Source: Planococcus shenhongbingii (lineage in GTDB: Bacteria; Bacillota; Bacilli; Bacillales_A; Planococcaceae). Taken from it: a stretch of DNA of 64,000 bases. The position numbers and the translations under genes were made by a program. The first letter of the stretch is position 1. Each line of letters opens with the position of its first letter. Location of the stretch: contig NZ_CP129235.1 in the NCBI RefSeq assembly GCF_030413635.1, positions 1,364,001 to 1,428,000 of the forward strand. Direction: 5' to 3'. Positions 37,603-45,323 of the stretch are shown here, in pieces. The notes below the pieces were generated by a model. It was not told the DNA's origin and ran no database searches. It saw only the letters and a list, made by a program, of their open reading frames with translations.

Positions 37603-38409
37603 CTATGCTTGCTTTTCAAGTATGAACTTCGGCAATTCCATGTCTTCGAACAATTCAGGATGAATTAGTTTGCCTAGACGGATTGCTCCTTCAATCAGCC
37701 GCGGAGAAGGGCGGCAATACAGCTCTTCTTTCATGATATGGATTTCTTCATAAGCGTTCATCGAATTCCAACCGGGCCTTTTCCGGACTAACTCTGGTTT
37801 TACTTTAGATGTCATAATGCCAACCCAGGCAAGAAGGATGTAATCGGGGTTCCGTTGCAATACATCTTCCCAGTCGGTTTGGAAGTTAGCCGATGGAACG
37901 TCATCAAACACATTGCGGGCCCCAGTAATCTCACTGATTTCGGTCAGCCAATTGACGCTGCCAGGCGTGAAAACGGGTTTCGGCCACCATTCCCAATAAA
38001 GTGATGGGCGGTTTTTGGCCAGTGACGAGCGGTTTTTGATTTCCCCGATGATTGAAAGAAATTCAGCGTGTACGGGTTGAGCGTCGATTCCGCATGCATT
38101 GCCTACAGCCAGCATGTCATGGCCGATTTCAGAGAGCGATTGTGGATTCAAGACCAAATGAGGAATTTTCCGTCGAACCAGCTCGTCTACGTTTTTTTCC
38201 ATCCCCGGCACACTGAGTGAGGCAAGCACCAGATCCGGCTTTAATGCTTCCAGCTCATCCATCCGAATAGACAAATCAGGTCCAAGCCTCGGCAGACTTG
38301 TCACGTGATTCGGCCAGTCAGAATAATCGTCGATCCCCACCAGTAAATGTTCCGCGCCAATGAAAGCAAGGACCTCAGTATTGCTGGGACAAATTGAAAT
38401 GATTCTCAT
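37603..38409 (-). CDS. Cobalamin-binding (BtuF-like) protein without signal peptide
   Basis: A 268-residue helical-backbone metal-receptor fold: MRIISICPSNTEVLAFIGAE, LVGIDDYSDWP, LEALKPDLVLASLSVPG and WLTEISEITGARNVFDDV. These match BtuF/FhuD-type binding proteins, but the protein starts directly at the first beta strand with no signal peptide or lipobox, so it is probably cytosolic, and no transporter genes adjoin it. The ATG at 38409 has GGAGGTG before it; the longer open frame (to 38499) lacks an SD. Corrinoid binding is inferred. Confidence 0.75.
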   Translation of the reverse strand: MRIISICPSNTEVLAFIGAEHLLVGIDDYSDWPNHVTSLPRLGPDLSIRMDELEALKPDLVLASLSVPGMEKNVDELVRRKIPHLVLNPQSLSEIGHDMLAVGNACGIDAQPVHAEFLSIIGEIKNRSSLAKNRPSLYWEWWPKPVFTPGSVNWLTEISEITGARNVFDDVPSANFQTDWEDVLQRNPDYILLAWVGIMTSKVKPELVRKRPGWNSMNAYEEIHIMKEELYCRPSPRLIEGAIRLGKLIHPELFEDMELPKFILEKQA

Positions 38410-38641
38410 GAGTTGCACCTCCGCTTTTTTACAGTTTACCATAGCGGGATTTAGAACCAAAATAGACAAGGCTTTAACATTTCTGTTAAATTGGAACATA
38501 TTGAAATAGTTGTTATGAAAGAATGCATGAGAGTGAACAATGTATTATCATTGTTAAAAGTATAACTTATCGGCAGACTGCAAAAGATCTTGGAAAGTTA
38601 AAATTCTGGATGAACGTGTGGGCTGAAGCAGGAGGAAAAGA

Positions 38642-39487
38642 ATGTTGAAAAATCAGGAGTTATATGAATATTTACGTAGACGCACTTGGGAAATGACGGA
38701 GTATTGGTATGAAACGCTGGATAAAAACAAGGGGGGAGTTTATAGCACGAACAACCCTGATGAAATCGAAAATCTTAAACGCCAAAATCATGATTTTCAT
38801 GTGCGGTTTTGTTCAATGTTTTCAAAAGAGCAAGATGATTTTTTTAAGGATTTTCAGGAATGGATTGAGGAAATCGCAACAGATGACGCTCATTTAGCAA
38901 CACCAATCGTCGTCGTCATTGAAGAATTTTTCCGCACACAGCAGCAATACCTTGAAATTATTGCGGAATATGCCTCCCGTCACAAAGAACAAGTCAGTTT
39001 CGATGAGTTGAACCAATGGAATCTTGGAGTGGTCCGAGCCATCGGCAAAGTGATCCTGGAATTTACTTCTCAGAATGCGAAAGTGGCACAAGAACGGCTG
39101 CAAGCTCAACAGCAAATGATTGTTGAAATGAGTGCACCTGTTATTTTATTGACAAAAAGTTCCGGTTTTCTTCCTCTTGTAGGAGAAATCACTACACACC
39201 GTGCACAGATCATTTTTGAGAAAACGTTGAAACAATGTTCGAAACACAATCTTGAAAGATTGGTGATTGATTTGTCAGGTGTGCCGATTATCGACACGAT
39301 GGTTGCCCAGCAAGTTTTCCAGCTGATCAGCGGTTTGAACATCATCGGAGTGAAAGCGGCATTATCCGGCATAAGCCCAGTGATTGCCCAGACCGCTGTG
39401 CATTTAGGCATTAAGTTTACAGATATTGAAGTGTATAATTCGTTGGCTCAGGCGTTGAAAGTGAATCAAAATGAACTTGTTAAATAA
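38642..39487 (+). CDS. RsbR-type stressosome co-antagonist
   Basis: A 281-residue protein with an N-terminal helical globin-like sensor (residues 1-150) and a C-terminal STAS domain (about 165-275) that starts VEMSAPVILLTKSSGFLPLV and contains VIDLSGVPIIDTMVAQQV. Candidate RsbT phosphorylation sites are Thr185 (in GEITT) and Thr219 (in IDT). Such paralogs form the stressosome that controls SigB. It is not beside rsb genes here, as is usual for RsbRB/RC/RD paralogs. SD AGGAGG. A terminator lies 155 bases downstream. Confidence 0.87.
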   Translation: MLKNQELYEYLRRRTWEMTEYWYETLDKNKGGVYSTNNPDEIENLKRQNHDFHVRFCSMFSKEQDDFFKDFQEWIEEIATDDAHLATPIVVVIEEFFRTQQQYLEIIAEYASRHKEQVSFDELNQWNLGVVRAIGKVILEFTSQNAKVAQERLQAQQQMIVEMSAPVILLTKSSGFLPLVGEITTHRAQIIFEKTLKQCSKHNLERLVIDLSGVPIIDTMVAQQVFQLISGLNIIGVKAALSGISPVIAQTAVHLGIKFTDIEVYNSLAQALKVNQNELVK

Positions 39488-39510
39488 TGTAATGAGAGAG
39501 AAGGGTTGAA

Positions 39511-39560
39511 GAAAGTGCTCCAACGCATTTTCATGTTTCGAAGTTAGCGAAGCAATACAG
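39511..39560 (+). repeat. Degenerate solo copy of the element-B module
   Basis: GTGCTCCAACGCATTTTCATG and TTTCGAAGTTAGCGAAGCAAT match the modules at 24881 and 37221 with more changes. Confidence 0.55.
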
Positions 39561-39641
39561 AAGCAGGGGGACGTTTTCTGCGTGAGACATCCCAAACCTG
39601 CAGACCGCAGTTTTCCACTTCTATCAATCATCTCGAATATC

Positions 39642-39678
39642 AAAACCTCCTAAACGATTGAATCGTTTAGGAGGTTTT
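39642..39678 (+). terminator. Perfect hairpin downstream of the RsbR-like gene
   Basis: AAAACCTCCTAAACGAT-TGA-ATCGTTTAGGAGGTTTT, a 17-bp perfect stem with a short T tract; symmetric, so it can act on either strand. The stretch 39679-39911 that follows shows no gene I can support. Confidence 0.75.
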
Positions 39679-39911
39679 GCAGGTTAATCGTAGAAAACAA
39701 AAACATTGTAGGACAGTCAAAACTTTTTTGTTCATCTAACAGAATATTATGATTCAAGATTCCTGAAAAGCATAGGTTTGGATTATCGGTATTATGTGCT
39801 TTAAGTTTATGGCCTAGTGCAGGAGTTTGGCGGGATAAGCAATACTGAAGCCACAAAAGAATGTAAGTCTTTATAGTCAGGAGGTCTGTCACTTTTTGAA
39901 AGAAAATCATA

Positions 39912-39944
39912 TGAAAAGCCACCTGAATGTATATTAGGTGGCTT
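39912..39944 (-). terminator. Terminator of the minus-strand phosphoesterase gene
   Basis: On the minus strand AAGCCACCT-loop-AGGTGGCTT followed by TT and C; 35 bases after the gene's stop. Confidence 0.75.
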
Positions 39945-39978
39945 AACTAATGATATTTTCTATATGCAATTAATAAAG

Positions 39979-41079
39979 TTATTGAATCCCAAAGTCCTCA
40001 GCGAAAAGCATTTTTGTGTCAACGAGTACATCTTCTGCATTTTCATCTAGGTTGAATACCCGTGCACCGCGCAGCCTGTCGTTTTCTTCGCCCCCAAGGC
40101 CATAGCTTCCAAATCCAGTACTTCCTGCGTAGCCCAATTTGATTCCGTAATAGTCCCCAACAAATGTGTTGATGTGGTCATGACCAGAGAAGACGCCTTT
40201 CACATCGCCTCTTTCCAGCATAGCTGCAAACATACCGCTGTTAAAAGGACCTGTGCATACACATTCGTTCTTTTCACCTACGATATTATGTTTTTCTACT
40301 GCTTTCTGATGGCTTTCTTCTGTTCTGTCGGATGGACTTGCATACCACATGTTTTCGAATTCAGGCAGTGGAATATGCATGAATGCCAGTGATGGAACTT
40401 TATGTCCAGTTGTTTGCTCCAGTTTTTTTGACGTTTCAGAGTACCACTCAACTTGATCGTGGCGGAGCCAATCCCATGTTTGGTAACCATCAAAATTCTG
40501 TCCTGCAACTTCGTCTGGAGCATATCTGCCGCTATCAAATAGCCAGATGTTAAAGGCTGGATCTGTATTCTTGGAGTTATTGATAACCAGGTTTGTATTG
40601 CCAGTTCCAGTAACATCCTTAGGTCCCGGCTTGTTTACATTGTGTTCATAAGACATATAAATTTCGAGCATGTCCGTTTCATCCAAACCGGTCTTAGGTG
40701 TATGGTCTTCATCATGATTACCAAAAGTAACTGCCCATTGGATGCCTCTATCTTCCATCGGCTGTGCAATGGTGTCCAAGGCTTGTTTCACTTCTTCAGC
40801 AGTATCAATCTCAGCAGTAAGCATGTCACCATTTAATATGGCTATATCCGGGTTTTGATCATCAAGCACCGTGTTCATCAATTCGATCGTGCGGGAATCG
40901 ACATCTTCGTCGTCCTGGATATCGTTAAATTGTACAATCTTATACTTGCCATCAGAGTTAAATTGCAATTTTTCATTCTCATTGCCCTTTCCTTGAACGG
41001 AGAAAGTGGTGAAGTTGGTAGTAACTAAAATTACCGCACATACAATGATGATTATTCCGGTTAATGATTTTAATTTCAT
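39979..41079 (-). CDS. Secreted calcineurin-like metallophosphoesterase
   Basis: A 366-residue protein with an N-terminal signal/anchor segment (GIIIIVCAVILVTTNFTTF) and a metallophosphoesterase domain: IVQFNDIQDDED (first metal ligand region), ILNGDML, TFGNHDEDH, MHIPLPEF and FSGHDHIN. This is the Dcr2/purple-acid-phosphatase-like family; the substrate is unknown. ATG at 41079 is preceded by AAAGGAGTG. It stands alone between terminators. Confidence 0.85.
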   Translation of the reverse strand: MKLKSLTGIIIIVCAVILVTTNFTTFSVQGKGNENEKLQFNSDGKYKIVQFNDIQDDEDVDSRTIELMNTVLDDQNPDIAILNGDMLTAEIDTAEEVKQALDTIAQPMEDRGIQWAVTFGNHDEDHTPKTGLDETDMLEIYMSYEHNVNKPGPKDVTGTGNTNLVINNSKNTDPAFNIWLFDSGRYAPDEVAGQNFDGYQTWDWLRHDQVEWYSETSKKLEQTTGHKVPSLAFMHIPLPEFENMWYASPSDRTEESHQKAVEKHNIVGEKNECVCTGPFNSGMFAAMLERGDVKGVFSGHDHINTFVGDYYGIKLGYAGSTGFGSYGLGGEENDRLRGARVFNLDENAEDVLVDTKMLFAEDFGIQ

Positions 41080-41334
41080 AAAATACACTCCTTTTCTAAG
41101 ATGTAGTTAAACTATAAGACATAAGTATTAAACCTATGTTAATTTACTATATTGTCTTTGTGAATAAAGGCAGTATATCCAGTTTACAGATTTTAAAATT
41201 AAAAAAAGAGCGGAAGAAGAGGGAGTTATATTGTAAGCTGCCCAACAGTGTGAGTGATCCTAAACTGAACAAATACTTGAAATCCAAAAACCACAGATAT
41301 AGACGGGAAGATAATACGGCATGAGGGTAAGATT

Positions 41335-41436
41335 GTGAGCATTGATTTGAAGTCCCGAATACTCACATATGAAGATCCGTTTAAGCAGCGACACTTAATT
41401 ATCGATGAAATGGTATCAGTAAATATGATTAATTAG
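41335..41436 (+). pseudogene. Small ORF, possible C-terminal remnant of a YolD-like protein
   Basis: 33 codons from a GTG with GAGGGT 6-7 bases upstream: it reads KSRILTYEDPFKQRHLIIDE and ends MVSVNMIN. The frame is open upstream to about 41290 (DGKIIRHEGKIVSIDLKSR). The pattern (G-I-V-x-I-D...I-D-E-x-V-x-V/I) recalls the C-terminus of YolD-like proteins. A good terminator follows at once, which suggests the locus is or was transcribed. The rest of 41080-41633 has no supported gene. Weak call. Confidence 0.3.
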
Positions 41437-41475
41437 AAAAAACGCCTGACCTGATGAAAGGTTTGGCGTTTTTTT
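41437..41475 (+). terminator. Terminator after the small ORF
   Basis: AAAAAACGCCTGACCT-loop-AGGTTTGGCGTTTTTTT; it belongs to no other plus-strand gene nearby. Confidence 0.8.
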
Positions 41476-41560
41476 GTATGATGAGCGCCTGTCCACTTAT
41501 TATTTGCCCCCCCAAAAAAGAACGATCTAGTCCGATGTATTACGAAAAGTAGGTAAATAG

Positions 41561-41605
41561 AAAAAACCCTGAAAGTCCTTGATTTAACAAGGTTTTCAGG
41601 GTTTT
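41561..41605 (-). terminator. rpsD terminator
   Basis: Minus strand AAAACCCTGAA...TTCAGGGTTTTTT, 30 bases after the rpsD stop. Confidence 0.88.
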
Positions 41606-41633
41606 AAATACTATTGTTTACTAAGCACTTTTA

Positions 41634-42236
41634 TTAACGTGAGTAGTACTCAACGATCAACTGTTCGCTGATTTCAGCAGACAATTCGCTGCGCTCTGGG
41701 TAGCGTACAAAAGTACCTACTTTAGTGTCAGCATCGATTGATACATATTCAGGTACAAAGTTGCTTACTTCGATTGCTTCGTTTACTATATCAAGGTTGT
41801 TTGATTTTTCACGGAAAGCGATTGTTTGTCCTGGTTTTACGCTGAATGACGGAATGTCAACGCGTTTGCCATCAACAAGAATGTGTCCGTGGTTTACCAA
41901 TTGACGAGCTTGGCGGCGAGTGCGCGCAAGACCTAAACGATAAACAACGTTATCAAGGCGAGCTTCAAGCAAGATCATGAAGTTTTCACCGTGTTTACCT
42001 GGCATTTTGCCGGCTTTGTTGAATAAAGTTTTGAATTGGCGTTCGTTAACCCCAAACATGAAACGAAGTTTTTGTTTTTCTTGAAGTTGCAAACCGTACT
42101 CAGAAACTTTTCTGCGTTGGTTAGCACCGTGTTGACCTGGTGCGTAAGGGCGTTTTTCTAATTCTTTACCTGTTCCGCTAAGAGATACTCCTAGACGACG
42201 GGACAGTTTCCATGCTGGACCTGTATAACGAGACAT
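41634..42236 (-). CDS. rpsD: 30S ribosomal protein S4
   Basis: Primary 16S rRNA-binding protein, nucleates 30S assembly. 200 residues starting [20 protein letters not shown], with the S4 fold [20 protein letters not shown] and [14 protein letters not shown]. No zinc-binding cysteines are present. ATG at 42234-42236 with GGAGGAG upstream. A leader of about 170 bases precedes it, and S4 is known to repress its own leader in B. subtilis. Confidence 0.97.
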   Translation of the reverse strand: MSRYTGPAWKLSRRLGVSLSGTGKELEKRPYAPGQHGANQRRKVSEYGLQLQEKQKLRFMFGVNERQFKTLFNKAGKMPGKHGENFMILLEARLDNVVYRLGLARTRRQARQLVNHGHILVDGKRVDIPSFSVKPGQTIAFREKSNNLDIVNEAIEVSNFVPEYVSIDADTKVGTFVRYPERSELSAEISEQLIVEYYSR

Positions 42237-42415
42237 ATATGTCTCCTCCTCTGTTTTTGGTTTTTGAAGTAAAATAAAAACCAGATGCATTCATGCTGTA
42301 AGCCATTTTATATTCTTGTACCTTCGCCCTGCAGCCATGAGTTACGCGATACACCTACTGTAGAGGAATAAAATGGACGGACACGCACATACAACTGCTG
42401 CGATTATTTTACACA
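42237..42415 (-). promoter_or_regulatory. rpsD 5' leader, probable S4 autoregulatory site
   Basis: About 170 transcribed bases with several GC-containing stems, located as in the S4-repressed rpsD leader of B. subtilis. Structure not computed; assignment rests on position and family knowledge. Confidence 0.5.
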
Positions 42416-42421
42416 AACTAT

Positions 42422-42451
42422 AGTATAACCGGATAGCCAATCAAAAGTCAA
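42422..42451 (-). promoter_or_regulatory. rpsD promoter
   Basis: Minus strand TTGACT (42446-42451), 18-base spacer, TATACT (42422-42427). Confidence 0.75.
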
Positions 42452-42523
42452 TAGTTATACCCAGCTTCAAGAAAAGGCAGCTTTCCTTTTTTTACTATTC
42501 AAGGTAAAATGAAATTAGATGGA

Positions 42524-42538
42524 ATGTAAGCGCTTTCT
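42524..42538 (+). promoter_or_regulatory. cre site (CcpA operator) upstream of the methionine gamma-lyase gene
   Basis: ATGTAAGCGCTTTCT fits WTGNAANCGNWNNCW and the stricter TGWAARCGYTWNCW at every position. It lies 24 bases before the ATG, where CcpA binding would repress. Confidence 0.8.
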
Positions 42539-42562
42539 ATTTTGGCTAAGGGGTGTATAACT

Positions 42563-43771
42563 ATGGATGAAAAAACGATTAATTTGGAGACGGCAGTAAT
42601 TCATAAGGGGTATAAAAGTTCACTTCATCATGACAGCTTAGCGACTCCGCTTTATCAGACTTCGACATTTTCGTTTGCGACTGCGGAAGAAGGGGAAGAC
42701 CGTTTTGCCGGAACCTGTGAAGGCAATATTTATTCCCGCTTAGGAAATCCGACAGTCCGTGTATTGGAAGAACGCATGTCAGAAATTGAATACGGGGAAG
42801 GGGCACTTGCATTTGGCTCGGGGATGGCATCTGTCAGCGCGATATTGATTCACCTGACAAAAGCCGGAGACCACGTTCTTTGTTCTCGGGGGATTTACGG
42901 CTGTACCTTTGGACTTCTGGAAATGATGGAAGAGAAATATGGCATTACCCATAATTTGGTTGCCATGACTACTGAACAGGAAATTGAACAGGCATTGCGT
43001 CCAGAAACCGTATGCATTTATGTTGAAACTCCGATCAATCCGACGATGGAAATTGTGGATCTGGAAGCGGTCTGTGCAGTGGCTGCAAGGCGCGGCCTGC
43101 GTGTAGTAGTTGATAATACATTCAGCTCCCCTTATTTGCAGAATCCTTTGCAGATAGGCGCGGATTTTGTTTTGCACAGCGCTACTAAATATCTGAACGG
43201 CCATGGGGATGTGGTTGGCGGAATATTGGTCGGCAAAGATGCAGAAGAAATGCAGCGGATTCGAATGAGCGTCCAGAAAGATGTCGGAGGGATTATGTCA
43301 CCATTTGATGCCTGGCTTTTGCTTCGCGGTATGAAAACTCTCCATGTCCGGATGGATCGGCACATTTCAAATACAAAGAAAGTGCTGGAGTTCTTGAAAC
43401 AAGAACCGCTGGTGAAAAAGATTTATTATCCATTTGATGAAGACCATCCACAAGTGGAAATTGCAAAACGCCAGATGCGCGACGGCGGAGGGCTAATTTC
43501 ATTTGAAATTGAAGGCGGCAAAAAAGAAGCACAGGCGTTTATGAACGCTTTATCGCTGATTAAGATTGCCGTCAGTCTGGGGGATGCTGAAACACTTATC
43601 CAGCATCCCGCTTCAATGACCCATGCTGTGGTTCCGCAAAAAAGCAGGGAAGCGATGGGAATTACAGAATCGCTGATGCGTTTATCGGTCGGTCTTGAAC
43701 ATATAGATGATTTGACGGCAGACTTGGCAGAAGCGTTTAAAACGGTAAAAGCGAAATTGCAAAAAGCATAA
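42563..43771 (+). CDS. mgl: Methionine gamma-lyase-type PLP enzyme
   Basis: A 402-residue Cys/Met-metabolism PLP enzyme. PLP lysine Lys209 is in HSATKYLNGHGDVVGG; YSRLGNPTVRVLEE binds phosphate; IYGCTFGLLE places Cys114 at the position that is Cys116 in Pseudomonas methionine gamma-lyase and differs in cystathionine lyases. It would split methionine to methanethiol, 2-oxobutyrate and ammonia. ATG at 42563 follows AAGGGGTG. A cre site suggests glucose repression. Cystathionine/homocysteine lyase activity is the alternative. Confidence 0.82.
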   Translation: MDEKTINLETAVIHKGYKSSLHHDSLATPLYQTSTFSFATAEEGEDRFAGTCEGNIYSRLGNPTVRVLEERMSEIEYGEGALAFGSGMASVSAILIHLTKAGDHVLCSRGIYGCTFGLLEMMEEKYGITHNLVAMTTEQEIEQALRPETVCIYVETPINPTMEIVDLEAVCAVAARRGLRVVVDNTFSSPYLQNPLQIGADFVLHSATKYLNGHGDVVGGILVGKDAEEMQRIRMSVQKDVGGIMSPFDAWLLLRGMKTLHVRMDRHISNTKKVLEFLKQEPLVKKIYYPFDEDHPQVEIAKRQMRDGGGLISFEIEGGKKEAQAFMNALSLIKIAVSLGDAETLIQHPASMTHAVVPQKSREAMGITESLMRLSVGLEHIDDLTADLAEAFKTVKAKLQKA

Positions 43772-43772
43772 C

Positions 43773-43819
43773 AAAACGCCCGGACTTCTCAAATAGAAGT
43801 CCGGGCGTTTTCATTTTTT
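43773..43819. terminator. Terminator between mgl and ytsP
   Basis: AAAACGCCCGGACTTCT-CAAAT-AGAAGTCCGGGCGTTTT, perfect 17-bp stem between convergent genes. Confidence 0.93.
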
Positions 43820-44298
43820 CAAAGATGCTTCAATAATACGGTTGTAAACAGTTCCAGGCCTTCTTGGTCTTCTTTCGTAAAGCGGCTGAGTTCCGGGCTA
43901 TCGATATCAAGAACACCAATCACTTCACCGTCTTTAATCAATGGAATGACAATTTCGGACTGAGAAGCTGCGTCACAGGCAATATGTCCAGGAAAAGCAT
44001 GGACATCTTCAATGAGCATGGTTTTCTTTTCAGAAACCGCAGTTCCGCAAACCCCTTTGCCTACCTGGATCCGGACACATGCCGGAAGACCCTGGAATGG
44101 ACCGAGTACAAGTTCGCCATCTTCCATTAAATAAAAACCGACCCAATTGATCCGTTCTAAAAATTGGTTCAACAATGCGGAAGCGTTGCTTAAATTAGCG
44201 ATGGTATTAGTTTCACCTTCCAACAGAGCATCTAACTGCTTTCCAAGCAGCGTGTATTGTTCTATGCTTGTACCGCTGTAACTTGTTTGAGTGAACAT
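43819..44298 (-). CDS. ytsP: Free methionine-(R)-sulfoxide reductase, GAF domain (YtsP)
   Basis: Reduces free Met-(R)-sulfoxide to methionine. A 159-residue single GAF domain with the fRMsr cysteines Cys74 and Cys84 (GLPACVRIQVGKGVCGTAV) and Cys108 (PGHIACDAASQSEIVIPL). ATG at 44298 has TGAGG upstream. It converges on methionine gamma-lyase, a chance or functional pairing around methionine. Conserved next to hisK and rpsD in Bacillus. Confidence 0.92.
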   Translation of the reverse strand: MFTQTSYSGTSIEQYTLLGKQLDALLEGETNTIANLSNASALLNQFLERINWVGFYLMEDGELVLGPFQGLPACVRIQVGKGVCGTAVSEKKTMLIEDVHAFPGHIACDAASQSEIVIPLIKDGEVIGVLDIDSPELSRFTKEDQEGLELFTTVLLKHL

Positions 44299-44376
44299 GA
44301 TAGGCCTCATTTCGTATTATGATTGGCATGGACAAGAATTCCATGCCTTGAAGATTATATCGGTATTGGTGCTTTT

Positions 44377-45168
44377 TTAATTATAAAGTTTGTCGTAATG
44401 CTTATGCAAGCCATTGACGCTATGGGCATCTGAACCGAACACCAGCGGAATACGAAGAGATTCGGCAACAGGGATGAAGTTTGCCGGCGGATAAGATTCC
44501 AGGCAATCCGGCTTGGAATAGCCGGCGCCATTCAAGTCCATTTCATAGCCGGCTTTAGCGATTTTTTCAAGGACGCCATGTATGCGGCGGGAATCATCGA
44601 TTTTTTCCCCATGAGCCAGCTGGAATTTATGGACGAGCGTCGGATGGCCGATTCTTTTTGGTTTAAACTGGCCAAGATTAGCTGCAATCGAAGCTTCTAC
44701 AGTATCGTAGTATAGATCGTAGACGTTTTGAACCGAGCCGGCTTTTTGAGCAAGCTGCATAAAAACTTCACTGCTGTAATCCATGCAAAGATACTCATCG
44801 TTTACTCTAAGGAAATGAACGGATAAAATAGAATCATCGAGAGAGGATCCGTATTCTTCAAGGAAAGAACGGGTTTCTGATTCATGGCCAATGATATAAT
44901 CCACTTCCAATCCGACTCGAATGAGAATATCCTGTTTGTATGCATCTTTTGCTTGTCGTATGGCGTCCAAATAAGGGAGCATATTCTCCAAAGTCATCCC
45001 GCTGTCTTTTTCAGGAGTCGGATCCATGAAAGAAGAGGGGAGGGGAGCGTGTTCGGTAAAGGAAATATCACCAAAACCGGATTCAATCGCTTTTTCTATG
45101 TAGGCATTCAGCTTGTCTTTAGTGCCATGAGGACAAAAAGGAGTGTGGATATGTCCATCTCTTTTCAT
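44377..45168 (-). CDS. hisK: Histidinol-phosphatase, PHP family
   Basis: Dephosphorylates histidinol phosphate in histidine synthesis. The 263-residue PHP-domain protein starts MKRDGHIHTPFCPHGTKD (metal ligands His6, His8, His13) and has DISFTEHAPLPS, RVGLEVDYIIGHE, LSVHFLRVN and IPLVFGSDAHSV. It is the HisJ/HisK type found unlinked to his operons in Bacillus (YtvP). No clear terminator before ytsP. Confidence 0.9.
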   Translation of the reverse strand: MKRDGHIHTPFCPHGTKDKLNAYIEKAIESGFGDISFTEHAPLPSSFMDPTPEKDSGMTLENMLPYLDAIRQAKDAYKQDILIRVGLEVDYIIGHESETRSFLEEYGSSLDDSILSVHFLRVNDEYLCMDYSSEVFMQLAQKAGSVQNVYDLYYDTVEASIAANLGQFKPKRIGHPTLVHKFQLAHGEKIDDSRRIHGVLEKIAKAGYEMDLNGAGYSKPDCLESYPPANFIPVAESLRIPLVFGSDAHSVNGLHKHYDKLYN

Positions 45169-45323
45169 AAAAACACCAGCTTTCTTTCAAAGTTTGAAAA
45201 TATTTCTTTCATTTATTCTATTTTCACGAACAAAAGAGTAGAATACATGTTAAAATAGTAGAATCATGTAAAACATTTATATAGAATAGGAAATGTGATT
45301 TTGAACAGGGGGCTATATGACTT

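Noticed and set aside
39650-39922. A 90-codon minus-strand frame in the gap before the phosphoesterase terminator
   Set aside because: It overlaps two hairpins, lacks an SD and shows no recognisable domain; I could not link it to any transposase.
41136-41324. A 62-codon frame upstream of the small YolD-like piece
   Set aside because: No SD, odd composition, and joining it to the following frame would need a frameshift that I cannot support.
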